Shown: positions 1-7,086, counted from the first letter of the stretch. The stretch is DNA of 12,128 nucleotides from Xanthobacteraceae bacterium (GCA_030036975.1 JASHSE010000322.1:1-12128), one strand, 5' to 3'. Notes: generated by a model from the letters alone, not told the origin. Translations and numbers: made by a program.

Positions 1-178
1 TTGGATTTAGCGTCGCCGCCAACGCCCATAGCGGACGGCAGTTGCTCGGCCGGCAGCCGTTGCGCCGACTTCGCTCGGCGTTCGCCTTCGTTTGCGACCC
101 AGCGATAATGCATTAAGGTCTCGGACGCGCGCAGCACGCGCGACGAACTGATTTCGACAGCGGAGCCGGCGAGAGCAA
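1..178. other. Unassigned sequence upstream of the hydantoinase B gene
   Basis: No confident gene is visible. Two plus-strand frames are open from the window edge and stop at 106-108 (TAA) and 114-116 (TAA), so the 3' end of an upstream gene could lie here. Neither short tail resembles the end of a hydantoinase A subunit, the usual neighbour of hydantoinase B. The last part should hold the promoter or translation signals of the next gene. GGAG at 162-165 and GAGAG at 171-175 are the only Shine-Dalgarno-like strings, and both sit at poor distances from the ATG at 179. Confidence 0.4.
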
Positions 179-2011
179 ATGGCAAGAGCGGCTACAAGAG
201 CGGCGACACGAGCAGCAACAAGAGCGGCCAAACGGGCGCGACACAAGGTCGATCCTGTCGTCACCGAGATCGTGCGCAACGGCGTGATCGCGGTGACGGA
301 GGAGATGAAGACCAACCTGATGCGCACCGCCTACAACATCATCATTTACGAGGCGCTCGACTTCACCACCGGGCTGTTCACCGCCGCCGGCGAGACCGTG
401 TCGATCGGCATCGGGCTGCCGATGTTCATCCGCGGCATGGCGGAGACCGTGAAGGCGAAGATCCGGCATTTCGGCCTCGCCGCCATGCGGCCCGGCGACA
501 TCTACGTCACCAACGATTCCTATCTCACCGGCAGCCATCTCAACCACGTCACGCTGACCTTGCCGATCTTTCATCGCGGCGTGCTGGTCGGCTTTTCCTG
601 CTGCATGGCGCACTGGCTCGACATCGGCGGCACGCTCGGCGGCATCACCACCGATATTTTTTCCGAGGGGCTGCAGATCCCGATCCTCAAACTGCACGAT
701 TGCGGCGAGCCGAACGAGACGCTGATCGAGGTCATCAAGCAGAACATGCGGCTGCCGAGCCGCGCCATGGGCGACCTGCGCGCCCAGGTCACGGCGGTGA
801 AAACCGGCGAACGGCGGTTCCTCGAACTGGTCGAGCGCTACGGCCGCGACGCCGTGCTCGGCGCGATTGCGGCCATCATGGACCATTCGGAAGTGATGGC
901 GCGCGCCCGCACCCAATCGATTCCGGACGGCGTCTACGAGGCGGAATCGTTCATGGATGACGACGGCATCGACGTCGGGAAAAAAGTGCCGATCCGCGTC
1001 CGCGTCATCGTCAGGGGCGAGGAGATGATTGTCGACTTGAGCGAGGTGTCGCGCCAGGTGCGCGGCTCGTTCAATTCCGGCATCACCACCGGCCATGCCT
1101 GCTCGCAGGTGGCCTACAAATGCCTGACCTCGCCGACCGACTACCCGATCAACGACGGCTCGTTTCGCAGCCTCAAAGCCATCGTGCCGCCGGGCCGGGT
1201 GGTGAGCGCGGTGCGGCCGGCGCCGATGCGCTGGTGGATGACCTATCCGATGACCATCGTCGACACGGTGTTCAAGGCGCTGGCGCCCGTCATTCCGGAT
1301 CGCGTCATCGCCGGCCACCACGCCGATCTGGTGATCGCCGCCTGTCACGGCATCAACACCAGGACGGCGGAATTCTTTCTCGCCAATTTCGGGCCGCTCG
1401 GCGGCGGCTGGGGCGCCAAGCGCAACGAGGACGGCGTCTCCGGCACGGTGTGCATCAACGACGGCGACACGCATAATTCGCCGAGCGAGCAATCCGAGGT
1501 GAAATTCCCGCTGGTGGTCGAACGCTACGCGCTCATTGCGGATTCCGGCGGCGCCGGCCGCCACCGCGGCGGGCTCGGCCTCGAACGCGTGGTGCGCGCG
1601 CGGGTGCCGATGACGTTCAACAGCCACGTCGAGCGCGCCCATTGCAAGCCATGGGGGCTGGCCGGCGGCGGCGATGCCACCGGCAACGAAGTCGCCATCC
1701 GCATCGACGGCAAGTGGAAAACCGACTTCCCCAACGCCAAGGTACTGGTGGCGCATTTGCAGCCCGGCGACGCGTTTCGCATGCGCTCGGGCGGCGGCGG
1801 CGGCTATGGCGCGCCGCTCGACCGGCCGATCGAAGCGGTCGCGGCCGATGCCGCGCAGGGCTACATCTCGGTTGCGGCGGCGCGCGATGCGTACGGCGTC
1901 GTGCTCGATGCGCAGAGCTTTGCGGCCGACCGGCCGGCAACGCAGCGACTGCGCGACGCTATGCGCGACGGCGTCAAGGTCCGCGGCCCACGCCAAAGCG
2001 CGAGCACATAA
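179..2011 (+). CDS. Hydantoinase B/oxoprolinase family protein (HyuB-like)
   Basis: The 610-residue product matches the hydantoinase B / N-methylhydantoinase B / acetone carboxylase alpha family, cytoplasmic enzymes that normally work with a HyuA-type ATP-using subunit to open hydantoin, oxoproline or related rings. Seen: the family start DPVVTEIVRNG from about residue 25, a long conserved block (EEMKTNLMRTAYN, then GLPMFIRGMAETVKAK), the NDSYLTGSHLNHVTL segment near residues 112-126, and the C-terminal glycine run SGGGGGYGAPLDRP near residue 537. Residues 2-20 are an oddity: a repetitive Ala/Thr/Arg stretch encoded by 12-nt tandem repeats and lying outside the conserved domain. ATG 179 is the only convenient start before the domain, although its Shine-Dalgarno is weak. 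No HyuA gene is in the window. Substrate cannot be deduced. The family is secure; the exact reaction is not. Confidence 0.9.
   Translation: MARAATRAATRAATRAAKRARHKVDPVVTEIVRNGVIAVTEEMKTNLMRTAYNIIIYEALDFTTGLFTAAGETVSIGIGLPMFIRGMAETVKAKIRHFGLAAMRPGDIYVTNDSYLTGSHLNHVTLTLPIFHRGVLVGFSCCMAHWLDIGGTLGGITTDIFSEGLQIPILKLHDCGEPNETLIEVIKQNMRLPSRAMGDLRAQVTAVKTGERRFLELVERYGRDAVLGAIAAIMDHSEVMARARTQSIPDGVYEAESFMDDDGIDVGKKVPIRVRVIVRGEEMIVDLSEVSRQVRGSFNSGITTGHACSQVAYKCLTSPTDYPINDGSFRSLKAIVPPGRVVSAVRPAPMRWWMTYPMTIVDTVFKALAPVIPDRVIAGHHADLVIAACHGINTRTAEFFLANFGPLGGGWGAKRNEDGVSGTVCINDGDTHNSPSEQSEVKFPLVVERYALIADSGGAGRHRGGLGLERVVRARVPMTFNSHVERAHCKPWGLAGGGDATGNEVAIRIDGKWKTDFPNAKVLVAHLQPGDAFRMRSGGGGGYGAPLDRPIEAVAADAAQGYISVAAARDAYGVVLDAQSFAADRPATQRLRDAMRDGVKVRGPRQSAST
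182..229 (+). repeat. Four-copy 12-nt in-frame tandem repeat at the hyuB 5' end
   Basis: Four imperfect 12-nt units (182-193, 194-205, 206-217, 218-229), each close to acaagagcggcn, encode ARAA-TRAA-TRAA-TRAA. The units are in frame with the hydantoinase B start codon, so copy-number change by slippage would lengthen or shorten the N-terminus without breaking the frame. Confidence 0.85.
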
Positions 2012-2049
2012 ACGCGCCGCTCGCCAAAGCTCGCCTGCCGCGCAGCACC

Positions 2050-2075
2050 ATGCAAACGCCCACAATGCAAACGCC
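2050..2075. repeat. Short 11-bp direct repeat downstream of hyuB
   Basis: The string atgcaaacgcc occurs at 2050-2060 and 2065-2075 (period 15) in the gap between the hydantoinase B stop and the heat-shock promoter. No function is evident. Confidence 0.6.
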
Positions 2076-2089
2076 TCTGATATCGACTT

Positions 2090-2118
2090 CTTGAACGGCC
2101 GCCTTTGCGGCGCCATAT
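2090..2118 (+). promoter_or_regulatory. Candidate RpoH (sigma-32) heat-shock promoter for hsp20
   Basis: CTTGAA (2090-2095) and CCATAT (2113-2118) are separated by 17 nt. This fits the known alphaproteobacterial/enterobacterial sigma-32 pattern of a CTTGAA -35 and a CCATAT-like -10. A start about 7 nt after the -10 would give a leader of roughly 80 nt before the hsp20 ATG at 2206. The location directly upstream of a small heat-shock gene strengthens the call. Transcription from it is inferred. Confidence 0.75.
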
Positions 2119-2126
2119 TAGTGTTC

Positions 2127-2205
2127 TGTCGCGCGGGAAGTCGTTCCGCGCGGCCCTCAGGGCGCCGCAAGGGCCCGCAAAGTCGCTGTCAAGGACTTTG
2201 AAACC
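2127..2205 (+). promoter_or_regulatory. ROSE-like RNA thermometer in the hsp20 5' leader
   Basis: Three successive stem-loops can be drawn. Hairpin 1: 2130-2139 with 2144-2152, 9 bp with bulged G2135 and loop GTCG. Hairpin 2: GGCCCT 2152-2157 with AGGGCC 2170-2175. Hairpin 3: CAAAGTC-G-CT 2178-2187 with AGGACTTTG 2192-2200, loop GTCA. Hairpin 3 contains the Shine-Dalgarno AGGA (2192-2195), which pairs with TCGCT (2183-2187) leaving one bulged G (2185). Pairing of U-U/C-GCU with AGGA around a bulged G is the established hallmark of ROSE thermometers, known from rhizobial small heat-shock genes. At low temperature the ribosome site would be masked; heat would open it. The structure is read by eye, without an energy calculation. 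Confidence 0.8.
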
Positions 2206-2634
2206 ATGTCCAGGGTTTCGTCGCTCTCGAGTCCGTTCCTGCTCGGCTTCGACGAGATTGAGCGTGTGCTTGATCGCGTCGGCAAGGCTGCGGACGGTTA
2301 TCCTCCCTACAACATCGAGCGCATTGCGGGCGACGGCAGGTGTCCGGACCGGCTGCGTATCACGCTGGCCGTGGCCGGATTTACCCGCGACCAGCTCGAC
2401 GTGTCGATCGAGGAAAGCCAGCTGGTCATCCGCGGCCGGCAAAACGACGACAAAAGCCGCCAATTCGTCCACCGCGGCATCGCCGCGCGCCAGTTCCAGC
2501 GTATTTTCGTGCTGGCGGACGGGATGGAGGTGCTGGGGGCGGACCTGAGGAACGGATTGCTCTCGATCGATCTGGCGCGTCCGCAACCGGAACGCATTGT
2601 TAAATCGATTGCAATCAATGAATGCGACACATGA
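2206..2634 (+). CDS. Hsp20/alpha-crystallin small heat-shock protein
   Basis: This 142-residue protein is an ATP-independent holdase that binds unfolding cytoplasmic proteins and forms oligomers. The N-terminus (1-31) contains the FLLGFDEIERVLDRV segment typical of class A bacterial sHsps. YPPYNIER (32-39) leads into the alpha-crystallin domain, about 46-124, including ITLAVAGF (52-59). The near-C-terminal ADLRNGLLSIDL (112-123) corresponds to the family A-x-x-x-n-G-v-L signature. A short tail carries an I-x-I motif (IAI, 135-137) used for oligomer contacts. Start ATG 2206 follows AAGGA at 2191-2195. It is the first gene of a probable dicistron with the DUF1150 gene 47 nt downstream. The promoter and leader suggest dual heat control: RpoH transcription and ROSE-type translation. 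Family is certain; which numbered hsp paralogue it is cannot be told. Confidence 0.95.
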   Translation: MSRVSSLSSPFLLGFDEIERVLDRVGKAADGYPPYNIERIAGDGRCPDRLRITLAVAGFTRDQLDVSIEESQLVIRGRQNDDKSRQFVHRGIAARQFQRIFVLADGMEVLGADLRNGLLSIDLARPQPERIVKSIAINECDT

Positions 2635-2681
2635 AACCGGCGAGGACTCGACGCAGTTATTCAGATCAGGAGTCGAGGGCC

Positions 2682-2945
2682 ATGACAAACACATTGAACC
2701 GTACCGAAGCTGCAATTTCACCGGAAGCGCTCGCCCAGTTGGGCGACGGAACCATCGCGTACGTGAAAACGATCCGTTCCGAGGACGTTCCGGCATTGTT
2801 TCCGCAGGCGCCGCACATCGCGCCGGGTCTGAAGCTTTTTGCACTGCACGCGGCCGATGGCACGCCGATCATGCTGACCGACAGCCGCGAAGCCGCGGAA
2901 GCCAACGCCTGGAGTCAGGAGTTGGAGATGGTCAGCGTGCACTGA
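2682..2945 (+). CDS. DUF1150 family protein
   Basis: This 87-residue protein matches the small alphaproteobacterial DUF1150 family, whose function is unknown. ISPEALAQLG (about 12-21) and the DGTPIMLTDSREAAEANA segment (about 62-79) near the C-terminus are the conserved-looking parts. No signal peptide or membrane segment is visible, so it is probably cytoplasmic. ATG 2682 was chosen over the upstream in-frame ATGs (2622, 2631) because AGGAG at 2668-2672 sits 9 nt before it and the family begins about here. It lies 47 nt after hsp20 on the same strand with no promoter or terminator evident between them. Co-transcription with the heat-shock gene is therefore likely, and a stress-related role is an inference from this context. 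Confidence 0.85.
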   Translation: MTNTLNRTEAAISPEALAQLGDGTIAYVKTIRSEDVPALFPQAPHIAPGLKLFALHAADGTPIMLTDSREAAEANAWSQELEMVSVH

Positions 2946-2964
2946 CCAGGAACGAGGCAACAGG

Positions 2965-3041
2965 GATCAGGAATCAGCAGCCTCCTGATACCTGATACCT
3001 GATACCTGATATTGATACCTGATTCCTGATTCCTGATACCT
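2965..3041. repeat. Heptanucleotide tandem repeat with inverted copies
   Basis: About eight CCTGATA/CCTGATT units run from 2984 to 3041: four CCTGATA at 2984-3011, a 6-nt variant TTGATA at 3012-3017, CCTGATT at 3018-3024 and 3025-3031, CCTGATA at 3032-3038, then CCT. Inverted copies lie at 2966-2977 (atcaggaatcag), an exact reverse complement of 3019-3030 and of 3026-3037, so a long hairpin can form. The array fills the gap between the convergent DUF1150 and ptsN genes, and its last bases overlap the ptsN stop codon (3040-3042). It may act as a bidirectional terminator or 3'-end stabiliser; no U-tract is present. Confidence 0.85.
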
Positions 3042-3501
3042 ACGCCGCCGACGCCGAGGGCATCGCCAGGACCGCGTACAACGCTTCCGCATCATGCGAG
3101 GCGCGCAGCTTGTGGGCCACTGCCGGGTCGCGCAACAGCCGGGCGACGCGCGCCAACGCCTTGAGATGATCGGCGCCGGCACCCGCGGGCGCCAACAAAA
3201 GAAAAATCAAATCGACCGGCTGGCCATCGAGCGCCTCGAAATCGATCGGCCGATCGAGTCGCGCGAACAGACCGAACAATCGCGGCAGATTCTCCATCTT
3301 GCCGTGCGGGATGGCGATGCCGTTGCCGACGGCGGTGGAACCGAGCTTTTCCCGCTGCATCAGGATGTCGAAGATGGCACGCTCGTTTTGGCCGGTCAAA
3401 GCCGCCGCGCGCGCCGCCAGCTCGTGCAGGACCTGCTTCTTGTTATTGACCTTGAGCGCCGGAAGAATCGCGTTCGGCGCAACCAGATCGGTGAGCGGCA
3501 T
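3040..3501 (-). CDS. ptsN: PTS IIA-like nitrogen regulatory protein PtsN (EIIA-Ntr)
   Basis: This 153-residue cytoplasmic protein is the terminal phosphoacceptor of the nitrogen-related phosphotransferase chain (PtsP, NPr, EIIA-Ntr). It regulates rather than transports sugar, with known roles in potassium balance, nitrogen/carbon control and stringent response. It is a single PTS EIIA type-2 domain over essentially the full length. LGSTAVGNGIAIPHGK (53-68) contains the phosphorylated histidine, His66. The start MPLTDLVAPNAIL fits the family; the Shine-Dalgarno is weak (AGG at 3510-3512, 8 nt away). A perfect GC-rich inverted repeat, GCCGCA-gcc-TGCGGC (3524-3538), lies just upstream in the leader. 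It is last in the minus-strand block, 175 nt after hpf, and its stop overlaps a heptamer repeat array. Confidence 0.95.
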   Translation of the reverse strand: MPLTDLVAPNAILPALKVNNKKQVLHELAARAAALTGQNERAIFDILMQREKLGSTAVGNGIAIPHGKMENLPRLFGLFARLDRPIDFEALDGQPVDLIFLLLAPAGAGADHLKALARVARLLRDPAVAHKLRASHDAEALYAVLAMPSASAA

Positions 3502-3676
3502 TGCGGGAACCTGAAAGCGCGAGGCCGCAGCCTGCGGCGTGAGCCTTATTGCATTGATATGGCGATGACCGATGGATTTGCTTGCTGCATCGCATGATCT
3601 TGTTCGGATGTGGCGGTCCGCGTTCGGCGATCATGCTCCAAAAGCCGCGGGAACATAAGGACGGCCCACCGGCCCG

Positions 3677-4267
3677 TCAATGGCTTTGATCGGACCCTGC
3701 AGAGCCCGCGTCGATCCAGCCCAAATGCCCGTCCGGACGGCGGTAAACCACGTTGATGCCGCCATTGACGGCATGACGGAACACCAGGACCGGAGCGCCC
3801 GTCACGTCGAGTTCGGTCACTGCGTCGCGCACCGACAGCTGGCGCAGCGCGGTGGTCGATTCGGCGATGATCACCGGTGCAAATCCTTCGACCGCCGCCT
3901 CGGCGTCGCCTTCCGGCGCAGCGATCACGTCGCTCGGCGCATCAACCGCGCCGCCACCGTCCAGCCGCTCCGGCCGGTGGTCCTTGAGCCGGCGGTGATA
4001 GCGCCGCAGCCGCTTCTCGATGCGCAGCGCCGCCTGATCGGCGCTGGCGTAAGCGTCGGCGGCGCTGCCTTCGGCGTGCAGGGTGGTTCTCGAATCCAGA
4101 TGGATGGCGCATTCGGTGCGAAAGCCGAAACCGTCGCGCTGCAGCGTGACGTGGCCTGAATAACCGCCGTCAAAATACTTGCCCATGGCCTCGGCGACGC
4201 GCGCCTTGACGCGCGCGCGCAACGCGTCGCCGACGTCGAGATTTTTTCCGGAAATGCGAAACGACAT
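3677..4267 (-). CDS. hpf: Ribosome hibernation promoting factor, long form
   Basis: This 196-residue protein is a long HPF/RaiA-type factor that binds the 30S decoding region and dimerises 70S ribosomes into inactive 100S particles during slow growth. The N-terminal S30AE domain spans about 1-100 (MSFRISGKNLDVG; FGFRTECAIHLDSRTTLHAEG; DAYASADQAALRIEKRLRRYHRR). A variable linker follows (about 105-137). The C-terminal dimerisation domain runs from about residue 140 to the end and includes SVRDAVTELDVTGAPVLVFRHA and INVVYRRPDGHLGWID. Start ATG 4267 is preferred over an upstream in-frame ATG at 4324 because GGAGG (4273-4277) lies 5 nt before it and the domain begins there. It sits between rpoN and ptsN, the usual proteobacterial position. 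Confidence 0.94.
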   Translation of the reverse strand: MSFRISGKNLDVGDALRARVKARVAEAMGKYFDGGYSGHVTLQRDGFGFRTECAIHLDSRTTLHAEGSAADAYASADQAALRIEKRLRRYHRRLKDHRPERLDGGGAVDAPSDVIAAPEGDAEAAVEGFAPVIIAESTTALRQLSVRDAVTELDVTGAPVLVFRHAVNGGINVVYRRPDGHLGWIDAGSAGSDQSH

Positions 4268-4438
4268 GCTTGCCTCCGCGCAGCCGCGCCCATTGCCTGG
4301 CAATGACCGCACATTGTCCCGCAAGATTCGACCTAAGCATCGCCCGGTACGGAGTCAACGCGGCGCCACATCAACGTCGCGCCGCGCCGACGCCGCAATC
4401 AGCCCCGCAGACGCGCCGGCACGCCGCCGCGCGCCGGT

Positions 4439-5959
4439 TCAGGGCGACACCGCGACCTGCTTCTCGCGCCGGCGCTGCACCGACGACGGAATGCGCATGG
4501 CCTCGCGGTACTTGGCGACGGTACGCCGCGCGATGTCGACGCCGGCCTCGCGCAGCCGCTCGACAATGGTGTCGTCGGACAACACCGCATCGGCGCTCTC
4601 GGCGTCGATCAACTGCTTGATGCGATGGCGCACCGCTTCGGCCGAATGCGCTTCGCCGCCATGCGCGGCGGCAATGGCGGAGGTGAAAAAATATTTCAGC
4701 TCGAAAATGCCGCGGCTCGTCGCCATGTATTTGTTGGCGGTGACGCGCGACACCGTCGATTCGTGCATGCCGATCGCTTCGGCCACCGTTTTGAGATTGA
4801 GCGGACGCAAGTGCTCGACGCCGCGGGCGAAGAACGCATCCTGCTGGCGCACGATCTCGTTGGCCACCTTCAGAATAGTGCGGGCGCGCTGGTCGAGCGC
4901 ACGCACCAGCCAGGTGGCGCTCTGCAGGCATTCGGCGAGGTAGGATTTCTCCGCCTCGCGGCGCGCCGCGGCCGACACCTCGGCGTAATAGCTTTGATTG
5001 ACGAGCACCTTCGGCAGCGTATCGGAATTGAGCTCGACGAGCCACGCCCCGCTGGGCGCCAGTCGCACGAATACGTCCGGCACGATTGGCTGCACCGGCG
5101 CGGTGCCGAAGGCGAGCCCCGGCTTCGGATTGAGCTGGCGCAGCTCGGCGATCATATCGGCGAGATCCTCGTCGCCGACGCCGCAGATTTTCTTCAGCGC
5201 CGCAAAATCACGCCGGGCGACGAGATCGAGATGCGCGACGAGCGCCTGCATGGCCGGATCGAAACGATCGCGCTCCCTGATTTGCATCGCCAGGCACTCG
5301 GCCAAGTCGCGGGCAAACACGCCGGGCGGATCGAACTTTTGCAACAGGCCGAGCACCGCCTCGATTTCACCGATGCTGGTGCCAAGCTTGTCCGCCGCTG
5401 TTTCGAGATCGCCGGTCAGATAGCCGGTCTCGTCGACCAGATCGATGAGATATTGGCCGATCATGCGGCGCGCCGGATCGGCCACGGCAAGCATCAATTG
5501 CTCGCGCAGCCAGTCGGCCAAGGTCGCTTCAGCCGGGACGAACGCTTCGAGATTGTAGTCGCCGTCATCGCGGCCGCCTGGGCCGACACCGGCCCATTCC
5601 GAATAGCCGGCCGGCCCTTCGGCGGGCCGCGGCCGAAGCGGCGGCTCGGCATCCTCGCCGGCGGTGTCCTCGAAGGCGGTTTGCGGCTGTCCGTCTTGCG
5701 CCGCCGCGGTCTCGCGGCTGGGCGGGTCCCAGCCATCAGCCACGGCACTCTCATTGGGCAGCTGGGACTCGGCGGCCTCCGCCGGTTCGGCCTCACCCTC
5801 GGACTCCCGGTCGAGCAGCGGATTGCGCTCGAGCTCCGCGTCCACATAGGCCGCCAAGTCGAGATTCGACAGCTGCAGCAGCTTGATGGCCTGCATCAGC
5901 TGCGGCGTCATCACCAGAGCCTGGCTCTGCCGAAGCTGAAGGCGTTGGGTCAGGGCCAT
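4439..5959 (-). CDS. rpoN: RNA polymerase sigma-54 factor
   Basis: This 506-residue protein is sigma-54, which directs RNA polymerase to -24/-12 promoters and needs AAA+ activators; in rhizobia it serves nitrogen fixation, nitrogen assimilation and other functions. Region I is the glutamine/leucine-rich N-terminus (LTQRLQLRQSQALVMTPQLMQAIKLLQ). An acidic, proline-rich Region II follows (about 50-130), then the core-binding region (about 140-330). The helix-turn-helix is around LKTVAEAIGMHESTVSRVTANKY. The C-terminal RpoN box ARRTVAKYRE is at 477-486. ATG 5959 was chosen because the family starts MALTQRLQLRQSQ; a longer TTG start at 6064 adds a non-conserved tail. No clear Shine-Dalgarno precedes 5959. 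It lies 119 nt after lptB, so it may be read from the lpt operon, its own promoter, or both. Confidence 0.97.
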   Translation of the reverse strand: MALTQRLQLRQSQALVMTPQLMQAIKLLQLSNLDLAAYVDAELERNPLLDRESEGEAEPAEAAESQLPNESAVADGWDPPSRETAAAQDGQPQTAFEDTAGEDAEPPLRPRPAEGPAGYSEWAGVGPGGRDDGDYNLEAFVPAEATLADWLREQLMLAVADPARRMIGQYLIDLVDETGYLTGDLETAADKLGTSIGEIEAVLGLLQKFDPPGVFARDLAECLAMQIRERDRFDPAMQALVAHLDLVARRDFAALKKICGVGDEDLADMIAELRQLNPKPGLAFGTAPVQPIVPDVFVRLAPSGAWLVELNSDTLPKVLVNQSYYAEVSAAARREAEKSYLAECLQSATWLVRALDQRARTILKVANEIVRQQDAFFARGVEHLRPLNLKTVAEAIGMHESTVSRVTANKYMATSRGIFELKYFFTSAIAAAHGGEAHSAEAVRHRIKQLIDAESADAVLSDDTIVERLREAGVDIARRTVAKYREAMRIPSSVQRRREKQVAVSP

Positions 5960-6049
5960 GACGGCCGAATTGGTCCGATTCTTGCTTGCTGATGCCCTGT
6001 AGAGCAGTTCGGACCGCCCGCCGTCAACCAGTTTGCGCCGCAAGAGAGC

Positions 6050-6062
6050 GCCGCCCGGCGGC
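6050..6062 (-). terminator. Possible weak hairpin after lptB
   Basis: GCCGCCCGGCGGC is a perfect inverted repeat in the 119-nt gap between lptB and rpoN and can form a short GC-rich stem on the minus-strand transcript. No U-tract follows, so it may only attenuate or stabilise the RNA. A Rho-independent terminator call is weak. Confidence 0.25.
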
Positions 6063-6078
6063 AAATTTGTCGAAAACC

Positions 6079-7086
6079 TTAAAGCCGGAATTCTTCGCCG
6101 AGATAGAGCCGGCGCACATCCGGATTGTTGACGATGTCGTCGGCGCGGCCCTCCATCAGCACTTCGCCCGAATAGATGATGTAGGCGCGGTCGGTCAGGC
6201 CGAGCGTCTCGCGCACATTGTGGTCGGTGATCAACACGCCGATGCCGCGGTTGGTCAGGTGCCGCACCAGCGCCTGGATGTCGCCGACCGCGATCGGATC
6301 GATGCCGGCGAACGGCTCGTCGAGCAGCATGTAGTTCGGCCGCGTCGCCAGCGAACGGGCGATCTCGACGCGCCGGCGCTCGCCGCCGGAGAGCGCGATC
6401 GACGGGGTCTTGCGCAGGCGGGCGATGTTGAATTCTTCGAGCAGCGCGTCGAGATCGCGCTCGCGCCGCTGGCGATTGGGCTCGACGACTTCGAGCACGG
6501 CGCGGATGTTTTGCTCGACCGTCAGACCGCGGAAAATCGAGGCTTCCTGCGGCAGATAACCGATGCCGAGGCGAGCGCGCTGGTACATCGGCAGCGCCGT
6601 GACGTCGTAGCCGTCGAGCTCGATACTGCCCTGGTCGGCCTTGATCAGGCCGGTGATCATGTAAAACACCGTGGTCTTGCCGGCGCCGTTGGGCCCGAGC
6701 AGGCCGACCGCTTCGCCCCGGCGCAGATAGAGGTTGACGTGCTTTACGACTTTGCGGCCGACGAAGCTTTTTTCGACGCCCTCGACCACCAGGATGCCTG
6801 CGCGGTCGGGGCGCGCCGCGCCGTTACCGTCGTTACGCCGCCGCGGCCGGCTGGCGGGAGGCGGCTCGGCCTGCTGGGCCGGCGGTTGGCGGTCCTGCCG
6901 CTCGGGTTGGGGCGGCGGCGCCTTGGTACGCGCCTTGACCGGAGCTGGGGCTGGCAGGCTCGCAATGTCCACATAGGTGCCGCTGATGACGCCGCCCATC
7001 GAGGTCAGATCAATGACCTCATCGCCGGCGACCGCGGCCTGCCGCGTACCGGCCGGGCGGCGGCGAAAATGGGAAAGAATGTTCAA
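6079..7086 (-). CDS. lptB: LPS export ABC transporter ATP-binding protein LptB, N-terminally extended
   Basis: LptB is the cytoplasmic ATPase that powers LptFG to extract LPS from the inner membrane and push it across the LptC-LptA bridge. The 335-residue product has a complete ABC ATPase from about residue 97: Walker A GPNGAGKTT (131-139), Q-loop region GYLPQEASIF (176-185), signature LSGGE (232-236), Walker B YMLLDE (252-257) with D-loop, and switch histidine His289. Residues 1-96 are an extra low-complexity, Pro/Arg-rich tail with an ordered-looking segment IDLTSMGGVISGTYVDIASLP (about 25-45). Typical LptB is about 240 residues. The start is TTG at 7086, supported by GGGAGA at 7096-7101, 9 nt upstream. 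It lies 110 nt after lptA and 119 nt before rpoN. Confidence 0.95.
   Translation of the reverse strand: MNILSHFRRRPAGTRQAAVAGDEVIDLTSMGGVISGTYVDIASLPAPAPVKARTKAPPPQPERQDRQPPAQQAEPPPASRPRRRNDGNGAARPDRAGILVVEGVEKSFVGRKVVKHVNLYLRRGEAVGLLGPNGAGKTTVFYMITGLIKADQGSIELDGYDVTALPMYQRARLGIGYLPQEASIFRGLTVEQNIRAVLEVVEPNRQRRERDLDALLEEFNIARLRKTPSIALSGGERRRVEIARSLATRPNYMLLDEPFAGIDPIAVGDIQALVRHLTNRGIGVLITDHNVRETLGLTDRAYIIYSGEVLMEGRADDIVNNPDVRRLYLGEEFRL

Noticed and set aside
113..2170. 685-codon open frame antisense to hydantoinase B
   Set aside because: It is a shadow of a GC-rich gene: His/Arg/Ala-rich low-quality translation, no recognisable domain, and the plus strand encodes a clear family member.
1861..2844. 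327-codon minus-strand frame over hsp20 and its promoter
   Set aside because: No family resemblance; it covers the end of hydantoinase B, the heat-shock promoter and hsp20, which are all well supported on the other strand.
2965..3041. CRISPR-like array
   Set aside because: Repeats are 7 nt and directly abutting with no spacers and no cas genes; it is a simple tandem repeat.
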